Shown here piece by piece: positions 37,181 to 44,184 of a stretch of DNA of 48,379 bases (position 1 is the stretch's first letter; every line of letters begins with the position of its first letter). The stretch spans positions 1 through 48,379 of the forward strand of contig CAIYPD010000018.1 of NCBI GenBank assembly GCA_903928075.1, written 5' to 3'. Below the pieces are notes generated by a model. The model was not told where the DNA came from, ran no database searches, and saw nothing but the letters and a program-made list of their open reading frames with translations. Both the position numbers and the translations under genes were made by a program. This DNA comes from Candidatus Firestoneibacteriota bacterium. GTDB taxonomy: Bacteria > Oederibacteriota > D2-FULL-39-29.

Positions 37181-38053
37181 CTATTTCGTTACCGCTTTTG
37201 GCGCCGGCATACGCCTTATTTCTTTGCTCTGAATGGCAGGATCAAAAACCATATCATTAAGCCTATCAGCAGTACTCAACACCGAGACACGGTATTCCTT
37301 GAGAAGCGCATTATCTTTATAAATGGAAACTTTCTTCGTAATATTCTGCTTTCCGTAAGAAAAGGTCTGGGGACTATACACTATTTTGTAGAGATGCGTT
37401 TTCTTGTTCTCTTGAACATCAAGCTCTATGGTATAAGGCATCAGAGTATCCGTATCCACATAATATCTTATCCATTTGGCATTTAAAAATCTGTAAGTTT
37501 TGCCGTTCAGTTTCTCTGCGGTCTCAATAGCTTCTTTTAAATTAGCCTTGTGCATATATATCCAGTCCGGCAGCACACTCGCAGCAAGAAAATCAAAACT
37601 AATTTTCGTTTTTTTGGCGTCAAAACCCCTTTTTGCTTCCCAGAATTCATTATCCGCAAAAACCCTGACGCTATTAATAACAGTGTTTGTTGCTACTTCA
37701 GTTGCCGTTATCTCCTGAATCTGACAGGATTTCTTTGCGTCAGAAGTAAAGAGTTTTAATCTGCTGGTTATTACGGCTTTTCGAGTGGCAACATCTATCT
37801 TTTCAACACCGTAGTCTTTTTTCGTAAAAAATTTTTTAATTTTTGTAAAAAAGGAAGTGTCGGGAATAAAGGTTTTAACTTCATATTCCTCAACCCCTTC
37901 ACGGGTAATATCAAAACCCAGGATCAAAAGAGGCCTTTCCCGGTTGAACGCACTTGCTTTTTTCTCAATGGTCTGCTGAAAAGCGCTGGTAGCAAAAAGT
38001 CCCGAAGAAAAAACAAAAATAAGAGCAAGCAGCAACACTGTGGTTCTTTTCAT
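37181..38053 (-). CDS. Secreted protein of unknown function, possibly LolA-like
   Basis: 290 residues with a signal peptide (MKRTTVLLLALIFVFSSGLFATSAF). I recognise no family with certainty. The C-terminal half alternates short beta strands and contains WIRYYVDTDTLMPYTIELDV and LYKIVYSPQTF, reminiscent of the IWVDK-L strand pair in the LolA-like units of the proteins at 6729 and 13338, so a single sorting-type domain is possible. It is a one-gene unit with its own promoter (38130-38102) and a strong terminator. A GGGGGTG site precedes the ATG. Function cannot be assigned. Confidence 0.7.
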   Translation of the reverse strand: MKRTTVLLLALIFVFSSGLFATSAFQQTIEKKASAFNRERPLLILGFDITREGVEEYEVKTFIPDTSFFTKIKKFFTKKDYGVEKIDVATRKAVITSRLKLFTSDAKKSCQIQEITATEVATNTVINSVRVFADNEFWEAKRGFDAKKTKISFDFLAASVLPDWIYMHKANLKEAIETAEKLNGKTYRFLNAKWIRYYVDTDTLMPYTIELDVQENKKTHLYKIVYSPQTFSYGKQNITKKVSIYKDNALLKEYRVSVLSTADRLNDMVFDPAIQSKEIRRMPAPKAVTK

Positions 38054-38101
38054 ATAACACCCCCGTATATTCGGCTTCTGCCGTATACTTGACTTTGCTT
38101 A

Positions 38102-38130
38102 ATTGTATACTATTTATTTTGTTTTTTCAA
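38102..38130 (-). promoter_or_regulatory. Sigma-70-type promoter of the gene at 37181
   Basis: TTGAAA (38130-38125), 17 bases, TACAAT (38107-38102). Between it and the ATG is a small hairpin CGGC-AGAA-GCCG flanked by GTATAC and ATATAC. Confidence 0.65.
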
Positions 38131-38312
38131 ACATTAAATCGGCTGAGTTGTTTTCCTGCTCTCTTCAAACCCGGGTAAAACACCAAAACATTTCCCGCCG
38201 GCCGGCACCTGTTTCTCTGCAAAACAACTTAAACTACAAGAGTTTCCGTCAAAGAGTGCTTTTATTTTTTATTTTTACTGACTCCGGAACTTTTAGAATA
38301 CACCGAAAAAAA

Positions 38313-38816
38313 CTAACGATTTTTCTTAGTGTCTTCTTTTTGCCATTCGCGCGTTAAGGCCACCGCACCGGTCCTTACCATTTCTTTTATGCCAAAAGGC
38401 ATTAAAAGTTCTAAAAGCGCATTTATCTTATCGTCGGTGCCGGTGACTTCCACGGTAAAAGTTTTTGAACTGATGTCCACGATTTTCCCGCGGAAAATAT
38501 TTACGACCTGCATTACCTCGCTGCGGTTGCCGTTGTTTACATTGACCTTAATAAGAGCCAGTTCGCGGTTGATAAACTGCTTTTCCGTCATATCTATGAC
38601 CTTAATGGTGTCAATAAGTTTATTAAGCTGTTTGCTCACTTGTTCTAAAATAAGATCATCTCCTCCGACAACTATGGTCATCCGGGAAACAGCCAAATCC
38701 TCGGTCTCCCCCACGGTGAGACTTTCTATATTAAAGCCTCTACCCGAAAAAAGTCCCGCAACCCGGGCCAGCACCCCGGGCTTATTTTCAACTAAAACCG
38801 ATATTGTATGTTTCAT
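38313..38816 (-). CDS. ilvN: Acetolactate synthase small (regulatory) subunit
   Basis: 167 residues. The N-terminal ACT domain (HTISVLVENKPGVLARVAGL, then FNIESLTVGETED) binds valine for feedback inhibition, and the C-terminal ALS_ss domain follows (NRELALIKVNVNNGNR, VEVTGTDDKINALLELL). GGAGG lies eight bases before the ATG. It is separated from ilvB by 132 nt that contain a perfect palindrome, so it is the last gene of ilvDBN. Length is normal for the family. Confidence 0.95.
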   Translation of the reverse strand: MKHTISVLVENKPGVLARVAGLFSGRGFNIESLTVGETEDLAVSRMTIVVGGDDLILEQVSKQLNKLIDTIKVIDMTEKQFINRELALIKVNVNNGNRSEVMQVVNIFRGKIVDISSKTFTVEVTGTDDKINALLELLMPFGIKEMVRTGAVALTREWQKEDTKKNR

Positions 38817-38922
38817 TTTCTATTCCTCCCGAAAGTTCCTTCCATATATATGTATGTATTAAAAACAGTTTACTGTTTTTTTCAAACTTCTTTCCACTCT
38901 GTCTTCTTCGCCAAGTTTACCT

Positions 38923-38936
38923 GGCGAGATCTCGCC
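38923..38936. repeat. 14-bp perfect palindrome between ilvB and ilvN
   Basis: GGCGAGATCTCGCC is fully self-complementary. It can compete with a second pairing, TCGCCA (38909-38914) with TGGCGA (38922-38927). There is no U-run, so it may be a stabiliser, a processing site or a binding site rather than a terminator. TACCTGGCGAGA here resembles TACCTAGCGAGA at 21843-21854. Confidence 0.6.
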
Positions 38937-38948
38937 GAAAGCGCACGG

Positions 38949-40637
38949 CTATGCTAGTTCAACATCCTTGTAATCTATCGCATCAGTTATTGCCGCGCCC
39001 GCAGGAACCATAGGAAGCACATTTTCTTCCTTGGCTACCTTAAAATCTATAAGCGTCGGCCGGTCATTTATCTTAATGGCTTTTTCCAGAGCGGCCCTGA
39101 CTTCCTCTTCTTTGGTTACTCTCATCCCGACGGCGCCATAAGCCTCTGCGAGTTTAACAAAATCCGGCTGTATTGAGATATCCACCCCGGCATACCGTTT
39201 TTTCCAGAAAAGCTGCTGCCATTGCCGGACCATACCAAGATAGCCGTTATTCAAAATGATAATTTTTATCGGCAGTTTATGCTCCACCGCGGTAATCATT
39301 TCCTGGACATTCATCTGAAAACTGCCGTCCCCGGAGATATCAAAAATCAGCGAATCCGGTTTGGCGAATTGCGCGCCAATAGAAGCAGGCAAGCCAAAAC
39401 CCATCGTACCGAGACCGCCGGAAGAAATAAATGTTCTGGGCTGATCGTATTTAAAAAATTGTGCCGCCCACATCTGGTGCTGGCCGACTTCCGTACAAAT
39501 TATTGCCTTACCTTTTGTAAGCTCATAAATCTGTTCTATAACATACTGCGGCTTTAGCGCTCCTTTTCTGCTGTAAAGAATCGGATACGCTTTTTGCCAC
39601 TCATTAATTTTGGCCCACCATTCGGGATGCTTTCTGGAAACACATTGTTTGACAAGTTCGGCTAAAACTGTTTTCGCATCGCCAACAATTGGCACATCCA
39701 CTCTGACGCTCTTCGAAATAGAAGAGGGATCAATATCTATATGTACAATCCTGGCTTTCTTCGCAAAGTGCGCAAGGTTGCCGGTCACCCTGTCATCAAA
39801 CCTGGCTCCGACCGCCACGATCAAATCCGCTTCGTTCATAGCCAGATTGGATGTTCTGCTTCCGTGCATCCCAAGCATCCCCATAAACTGCGGATGTGTT
39901 CCGGGAAAACAACCAAGACCTAAAAGCGTGAGTCCGACAGGTGCCCCGGTTTTTTCCGCCAGGGCTTTGAGTTCTTTGCTCGCACCCGCAGAAAGAATAC
40001 CACCGCCGGCATATATAACGGGTTTCTTTGCAATATTAATCTCTTCGGCGGCTTTTTTTATCTGGTTAATGTTGCCCTTACAGGTCGGGTTGTAATTCTT
40101 CATCACAACTTTTTCCGGCCAGATAAACTCTATTTCCGCCTTTTGTACATCAGACGGAAGGTCTATGAGCACGGGACCCTGCCTTCCGGTCGTCGCAATA
40201 TGAAAAGCTTCGCGTACTGTTTTCGCCAGGTCTTTAATGTCCCTGACTAAAAAATTATGCTTTGTTATAGGCCGGGTGATACCGATAACATCAGCCTCCT
40301 GAAACGCGTCGTTGCCGATAAGTTTTGTCGGCACCTGCGCGGTAACGGCTATCATCGGAATGGAATCCATATAAGCCGTAGCCAGCCCGGTCACAAGATT
40401 AGTCGCTCCGGGACCGCTCGTAGCAATACAAACCCCGGGACGCCCCGTGGCGCGGGCAAACCCGTCAGCCATATGAGCAGCACCCTGTTCATGCTTGGTA
40501 AGAATAAGTTTAATCTTCTTGCTGTCATAAAGCGCGTCAAAAAGAGGTATCGCCTGACCGCCCGGGATACCCCAGACAATCTCTATGCCTTCTCTTTCAA
40601 GACACTCGACTAATATTTCTGCACCTTTCTTTTTCAT
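38949..40637 (-). CDS. ilvB: Acetolactate synthase large (catalytic) subunit
   Basis: 562 residues. Thiamine-diphosphate enzyme that condenses two pyruvates or pyruvate with 2-oxobutyrate. The catalytic Glu is near 50 (TKHEQGAAHMADGFA), then GVCIATSGPGATNLVTGLA. The TPP/Mg motif is GDGSFQMNVQEM with NNGYLGMVRQWQ. The FAD-binding middle domain and the C-terminal DGSF domain are full length. GAGGAG lies six bases before the ATG. It follows ilvD after 73 nt that hold a 7-nt tandem repeat. Confidence 0.96.
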   Translation of the reverse strand: MKKKGAEILVECLEREGIEIVWGIPGGQAIPLFDALYDSKKIKLILTKHEQGAAHMADGFARATGRPGVCIATSGPGATNLVTGLATAYMDSIPMIAVTAQVPTKLIGNDAFQEADVIGITRPITKHNFLVRDIKDLAKTVREAFHIATTGRQGPVLIDLPSDVQKAEIEFIWPEKVVMKNYNPTCKGNINQIKKAAEEINIAKKPVIYAGGGILSAGASKELKALAEKTGAPVGLTLLGLGCFPGTHPQFMGMLGMHGSRTSNLAMNEADLIVAVGARFDDRVTGNLAHFAKKARIVHIDIDPSSISKSVRVDVPIVGDAKTVLAELVKQCVSRKHPEWWAKINEWQKAYPILYSRKGALKPQYVIEQIYELTKGKAIICTEVGQHQMWAAQFFKYDQPRTFISSGGLGTMGFGLPASIGAQFAKPDSLIFDISGDGSFQMNVQEMITAVEHKLPIKIIILNNGYLGMVRQWQQLFWKKRYAGVDISIQPDFVKLAEAYGAVGMRVTKEEEVRAALEKAIKINDRPTLIDFKVAKEENVLPMVPAGAAITDAIDYKDVELA

Positions 40638-40678
40638 AATAAACTCCTCAAACTTTTTTGTTTTTTTTCTTTCACTTT

Positions 40679-40706
40679 GTACTTCGTACCTTGTACTTTG
40701 TACTTA
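40679..40706 (+). repeat. Four exact-period 7-nt units
   Basis: GTACTTC, GTACCTT, GTACTTT, GTACTTA: GTAC recurs four times at an exact 7-base spacing between ilvD and ilvB. Short in-phase array; it does not encode protein. Confidence 0.8.
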
Positions 40707-40710
40707 ATTT

Positions 40711-42381
40711 TTAAACAATTTCTTGCTTAAAAATGGCTCCCTTATTCGACGGTGTAACCATGGCCGCATATCTTGCCAGATAACCGGTTGTTACTTTGGG
40801 TTTCGGTTTTACCCAGGCTGCCAGGCGTTTTTTTATTTCACCGTCTGAAAGCTTTACTTTCAATAGTCTTTTTGGAATATCCATCTCTATCAGGTCGCCG
40901 TCTTTTACCACGGCTATAGCCCCGCCATCCGCCGCTTCCGGACAGATGTGCCCGATGGAAGCACCTTTGGTCCCGCCGGAAAACCGGCCGTCAGTAATAA
41001 GCGCTACATCTTTTATTTTCATTCCGGCAACCGCCGCAGTTAAAGAAAGCATCTCCTGCATGCCGGGTCCGCCTTTAGGGCCTTCATAGCGCACAACAAT
41101 AACATCGCCCTTTTTTATCTTGCCGCCCATGATAGCTTTTATAGTTTCCTGTTCGGAATCAAATACTTTTGCCGGGCCGGTGTGCTGCATCATATCCGCA
41201 GAAACAGCCGACTGTTTGACAACCGCGCCGCCTTCGGCAATATTCCCGTAAAGGATAGCCAGACCGCCTTCTTTTCTGTAGGCGTTGTCCCAGGAGCGGA
41301 TAACTTCCGTACTTTTCACGGAGGCTTCTTTTACAATTTCGCCTATTTTTCTGCCCGTGACTGTTTTACATTCAAGATTCAGCCGGTCATTTTCCGCAAG
41401 CACCTTTAGAAGGGCCGGAATCCCTCCCGCAAAATATAAATCCTCGAGAAAATGCGGGCCGCCCGGAGAGAGCGAGCAAATATATCTCGTCTTCTTGCTT
41501 ATGTCGTCAAATATCTTTATGTCAAGTTCAATGCCTGCTTCGTTAGCGACCGCCAGCAGATGCAAAGTGGTGTTGGACGAACCGCCGAACGCCATATCGA
41601 CGGTGATAGCATTTTCAAAAGCTTTAAGTGTCATAATATCTTTCGGCTTAATATTTTTTTCGACTATCTTAAGTATTTCCATCCCGGCGTATTTTGCCAG
41701 CCGCAGCCGTTCCGCATAAACCGCAGGAATTGTTCCGTTTCCGGGCAGACCCATACCGAGGGCTTCGGTTATACAGTTCATAGAATTAGCAGTAAACATT
41801 CCCGCGCAGGAACCACAACCGGGACAGGCCACATCTTCAAGCGCATCCAGTTCTTCCAGTGTCATGTCGCCGGCCTTTACCTTGCCGACACCTTCAAACA
41901 TTCCTTTAACCAGGTCGGTTTTAACGCCCTTATAGTTACCCGCCAGCATCGGACCGCCGCTTATAAATATAGAAGGGACATTCAACCTGGCCGCCGCCAT
42001 GAGCATACCGGGAATTATCTTATCGCAATTGGGCACAAAAACCAGCCCGTCAAACGGGTGGCCCATGCACTCGCATTCTATAGAGTCCGCAATGACCTCG
42101 CGGCTCGGAAGGGAGTATTTCATCCCGTCGTGATTCATGGCAATACCGTCACAGATGCCGATGACCCCGAATTCCATAGGGGTACCGCCGGCCATTAATA
42201 CGCCTTTCTTTACGGCTTCTACAATTTTATCAAGATGAATGTGCCCGGGGATAATCTCATTAGCCGAGTTTACAATACCAATCATCGGCCGTCTAATTTC
42301 TTCATTTGTATAGCCGCAGGCCTTAAAAAGTGACCTGTGCGGCGCCTTTTCCAGCCCTTTCTTCATTGCATCACTGCGCAT
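40711..42381 (-). CDS. ilvD: Dihydroxy-acid dehydratase
   Basis: 556 residues. Dehydrates dihydroxy acids to 2-oxo acids in valine and isoleucine synthesis. Cluster and metal motifs: [13 protein letters not shown] (Cys 119), [20 protein letters not shown] (Cys 186, 189, 192), and [20 protein letters not shown]. At the position where many enzymes with a [2Fe-2S] cluster have Cys, this one reads [12 protein letters not shown], as in the oxygen-sensitive E. coli enzyme, which suggests a labile [4Fe-4S] cluster; this is an inference from memory of the alignment. AGGAGG stands six bases before the ATG. It is the first gene of ilvDBN. Confidence 0.95.
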   Translation of the reverse strand: MRSDAMKKGLEKAPHRSLFKACGYTNEEIRRPMIGIVNSANEIIPGHIHLDKIVEAVKKGVLMAGGTPMEFGVIGICDGIAMNHDGMKYSLPSREVIADSIECECMGHPFDGLVFVPNCDKIIPGMLMAAARLNVPSIFISGGPMLAGNYKGVKTDLVKGMFEGVGKVKAGDMTLEELDALEDVACPGCGSCAGMFTANSMNCITEALGMGLPGNGTIPAVYAERLRLAKYAGMEILKIVEKNIKPKDIMTLKAFENAITVDMAFGGSSNTTLHLLAVANEAGIELDIKIFDDISKKTRYICSLSPGGPHFLEDLYFAGGIPALLKVLAENDRLNLECKTVTGRKIGEIVKEASVKSTEVIRSWDNAYRKEGGLAILYGNIAEGGAVVKQSAVSADMMQHTGPAKVFDSEQETIKAIMGGKIKKGDVIVVRYEGPKGGPGMQEMLSLTAAVAGMKIKDVALITDGRFSGGTKGASIGHICPEAADGGAIAVVKDGDLIEMDIPKRLLKVKLSDGEIKKRLAAWVKPKPKVTTGYLARYAAMVTPSNKGAIFKQEIV

Positions 42382-42416
42382 TTGGAGCCTCCTTAATTTT
42401 ACTGAAGTTAAATCAA

Positions 42417-42422
42417 ATTATA
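42417..42422 (-). promoter_or_regulatory. -10 box upstream of ilvD
   Basis: A perfect TATAAT lies 35 bases before the ilvD ATG; the hexamer 17 bases further up (TAGATT) is a poor -35. The implied leader is about 29 bases, too short for a classical attenuator. Confidence 0.5.
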
Positions 42423-42784
42423 TCAAATAATACTGCTTTAATCTAATAAATTTCACGGTTTTGCCTGGTTTTGAGGGTATTAAGTATGTAAATCGGAAGG
42501 TGTGGGCGTTAGCCCACTACAAGGACTACTACTAACAGGCTTATTACAGAAAAGGAAAATTCAAGAGCTTTAGCGCCCTTAAGAGTATTGAGTATGTTTT
42601 CCTTTTTGTGTGCCATATTAGATAAAGAATAACATAAGGAGGCGGGAGCTGTCAAGAGGGGAATTGATACAAACAGCGGATAGTTTTATAAAATTAAACG
42701 AAATTGTTTCGTCTAAAGCCCCATCTAACGATGGACTCCTTCCGCCACAAAGCGTTGGCGGACATGCCCAATTACAACTTTTTA
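42423..42784. other. Intergenic region upstream of ilvD with three hairpins
   Basis: No gene is supported. It holds GTGGGC-GTTA-GCCCAC (42502-42517), CCATC-TAAC-GATGG (42721-42734) and TCCGCCA-8 bases-TGGCGGA (42741-42762). GTATTAAGTATG near 42478 is nearly repeated as GTATTGAGTATG near 42585. None of the hairpins carries a U-run, so they look like repeat-element cores rather than terminators. Confidence 0.6.
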
Positions 42785-42805
42785 TTATTATCCATCATAC
42801 ATTGT
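42785..42805 (+). repeat. 7-nt units, left copy flanking the block 42.8-44.1 kb
   Basis: TATTATC, CATCATA, CATTGTT in a 7-base period. A nearly identical stretch with one more unit is at 44127-44154. Confidence 0.65.
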
Positions 42806-42835
42806 TTAATTATTATTCTATTCTAATTCCCTTCT

Positions 42836-43891
42836 TTACTTCTTCAACGCATATGCTATTACTTTTCCCCCAAGCTCTCCCGCCGCAGCATTACCGCCGA
42901 TGGTCTCCCAATAGAAAAGCGAATACGCAACTTCCTGAAAATTGACATCTTTCACATGGCCAAGGAATTTCTCCTGCCCTTTGCCGGTACGGACATTTTC
43001 ATCAACGCTGACGGCGCCTGTTTCTAGATTGATCCTTTCAATTTCCCATGCCATAGCCCGGGTGATAGAATTCACCATCAGCGATTTCAGTTTTTCGCCG
43101 GCGTAGAGGGAACAGACCTGCATCTTCCATGCAGTTACCGCATTATAGCTTGTGTCGGGACCTTTGTTATCCGGATAATAGCCCTGCTCCGCCTGCATCC
43201 GCATCGTTTCTCTGATGAATGTTTCGCCGATAGCAATGAGTTCCCTGTCGTTGAGCAGAACACCGAACGATTCAAACGCGAGCGCATCGAACGCGAGACG
43301 GTTGCAGAAATTGCGATCGATTTCGAGCACTGTGTCCTTTATAGCGATAACATGCGCTAACCACCGTTTTATCTGGTCCTTGTGCGTAAGCAGTTTAGGC
43401 AGATACGCGTCGGCATACGGCGAATCCTTCAGCACAAGCGCGGCTTCACCCACGGCACCGATGAACATCGCTTCGCCATATATATCCCTCGGTTCTACCT
43501 TTTTTGAACCCATCGCCGGGCATTTGAATGTGCCGTCATCGTTCTGATGCGCGAACGGCATGTTAAGCGCCTTTACTCCGTTGTCGATCGCAGAGGTGTC
43601 ATTGTTCGACACGCCAAAAAGAATAAGCAGCAGCGCCGATCTTTGTCCCGCCGCATCGGAGAAGGCACTGATATTTCTCCCGATACCGCCGGAAGATGAG
43701 ACTTTCATCCCGGGTATTTTTGCGGCGAGATAGGCCCGGAAGGCTTTCGTTTTTACACAGGAAATCTGCGTCGGCGCACCGGCGGAAAATACCGGTTCTG
43801 CCGCGCACAGGCAAATGCCTGAGAGTATGAAGCTGAAAATGGCACATTGCTGTCTGAATATAATAGAAGTGCCATTATTTAGTGTTTTCAT
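42836..43891 (-). CDS. Secreted protein, alpha/alpha-toroid-like
   Basis: 351 residues with a signal-peptide-like N terminus (FSFILSGICLCAAEPVFSA). The rest is helical with regularly spaced hydrophobic segments (GQRSALLLILFGVSNNDTSA, EAMFIGAVGEAALVL, LAFDALAFESFGVLL, YNAVTAWKMQVCSLY), as in alginate-lyase or glycosidase alpha/alpha toroids. A conserved-looking YYPDNKGPDTSYNAV stretch near 237-251 could line an active site, but I cannot name a family. AGGA is ten bases before the ATG. The start overlaps the end of a truncated antitoxin gene, and the block lies between similar 7-nt repeats. Confidence 0.7.
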   Translation of the reverse strand: MKTLNNGTSIIFRQQCAIFSFILSGICLCAAEPVFSAGAPTQISCVKTKAFRAYLAAKIPGMKVSSSGGIGRNISAFSDAAGQRSALLLILFGVSNNDTSAIDNGVKALNMPFAHQNDDGTFKCPAMGSKKVEPRDIYGEAMFIGAVGEAALVLKDSPYADAYLPKLLTHKDQIKRWLAHVIAIKDTVLEIDRNFCNRLAFDALAFESFGVLLNDRELIAIGETFIRETMRMQAEQGYYPDNKGPDTSYNAVTAWKMQVCSLYAGEKLKSLMVNSITRAMAWEIERINLETGAVSVDENVRTGKGQEKFLGHVKDVNFQEVAYSLFYWETIGGNAAAGELGGKVIAYALKK

Positions 43892-44060
43892 TGCTTTTTT
43901 TCCTAGGACCGACCATTATATGTACTGTTTTGAGATTTGGGAATACAGTCTTTTTTGCCTTTTTCCAATTTAATCTGTCGGCAGAGTCATGCACTGCCCA
44001 ATATTTCCGCTCTTTGTCTTCCAAGGCCGCGCTATTTTTAACTTTATCTTTTTTCATCAT
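43875..44060 (-). pseudogene. Truncated antitoxin of the CopG-antitoxin (PF12441-like) type
   Basis: 61 residues counted from the ATG at 44060. ALEDKERKYWAVHDSADRLN and KKAKKTVFPNLK match the N-terminal half of the antitoxins that pair with BrnT- or RelE-like toxins (pattern E-REFW-THDS-D-W--AK---FPNLK). The ribbon-helix-helix segment that should follow (a form of SLRLPESLL) is missing and replaced by TVHIMVGPRKKSNENTK, so DNA binding is probably lost. No toxin gene is adjacent. A longer frame from 44129 exists but has no better start signal. The stop lies inside the first codons of the gene at 42836. Confidence 0.6.
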
Positions 44061-44066
44061 GTTGTC

Positions 44067-44072
44067 ATTATA
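44067..44072 (-). promoter_or_regulatory. -10 box giving a leaderless start for the antitoxin remnant
   Basis: TATAAT, then GACAAC, then ATG at 44060: the same six-base geometry as for the IPT gene. No convincing -35 box; the region upstream is AT-rich. Confidence 0.5.
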
Positions 44073-44126
44073 TAATAAAATACTTACAGCAAAATAGTTT
44101 TGTGTCCATGCTTCCATTCTTACTTT

Positions 44127-44154
44127 CATTATCCATCATGCATCATCTATTGTT
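44127..44154 (+). repeat. 7-nt units, right copy flanking the block 42.8-44.1 kb
   Basis: CATTATC, CATCATG, CATCATC, TATTGTT in phase; the left copy at 42785 lacks one unit. The preceding 21 bases can be read in the same period but diverge. Confidence 0.65.
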
Positions 44155-44184
44155 TGATTTTATAATATAAGGTTCAAACAGGAC

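Noticed and set aside
42382-42480. Attenuator or T-box leader before ilvD
   Set aside because: The likely promoter leaves about 29 bases of leader, with no terminator hairpin, leader peptide or T-box-like sequence.
42664-42945. Plus-strand open frame of 93 codons upstream of ilvD
   Set aside because: It runs through hairpin repeats and into the antisense of the secreted-protein gene; no coding signature.
42836-43891. Foreign base composition of the secreted-protein gene
   Set aside because: Spot counts of G+C (about 45-55%) overlap those of neighbouring genes, so composition gives no support for transfer.
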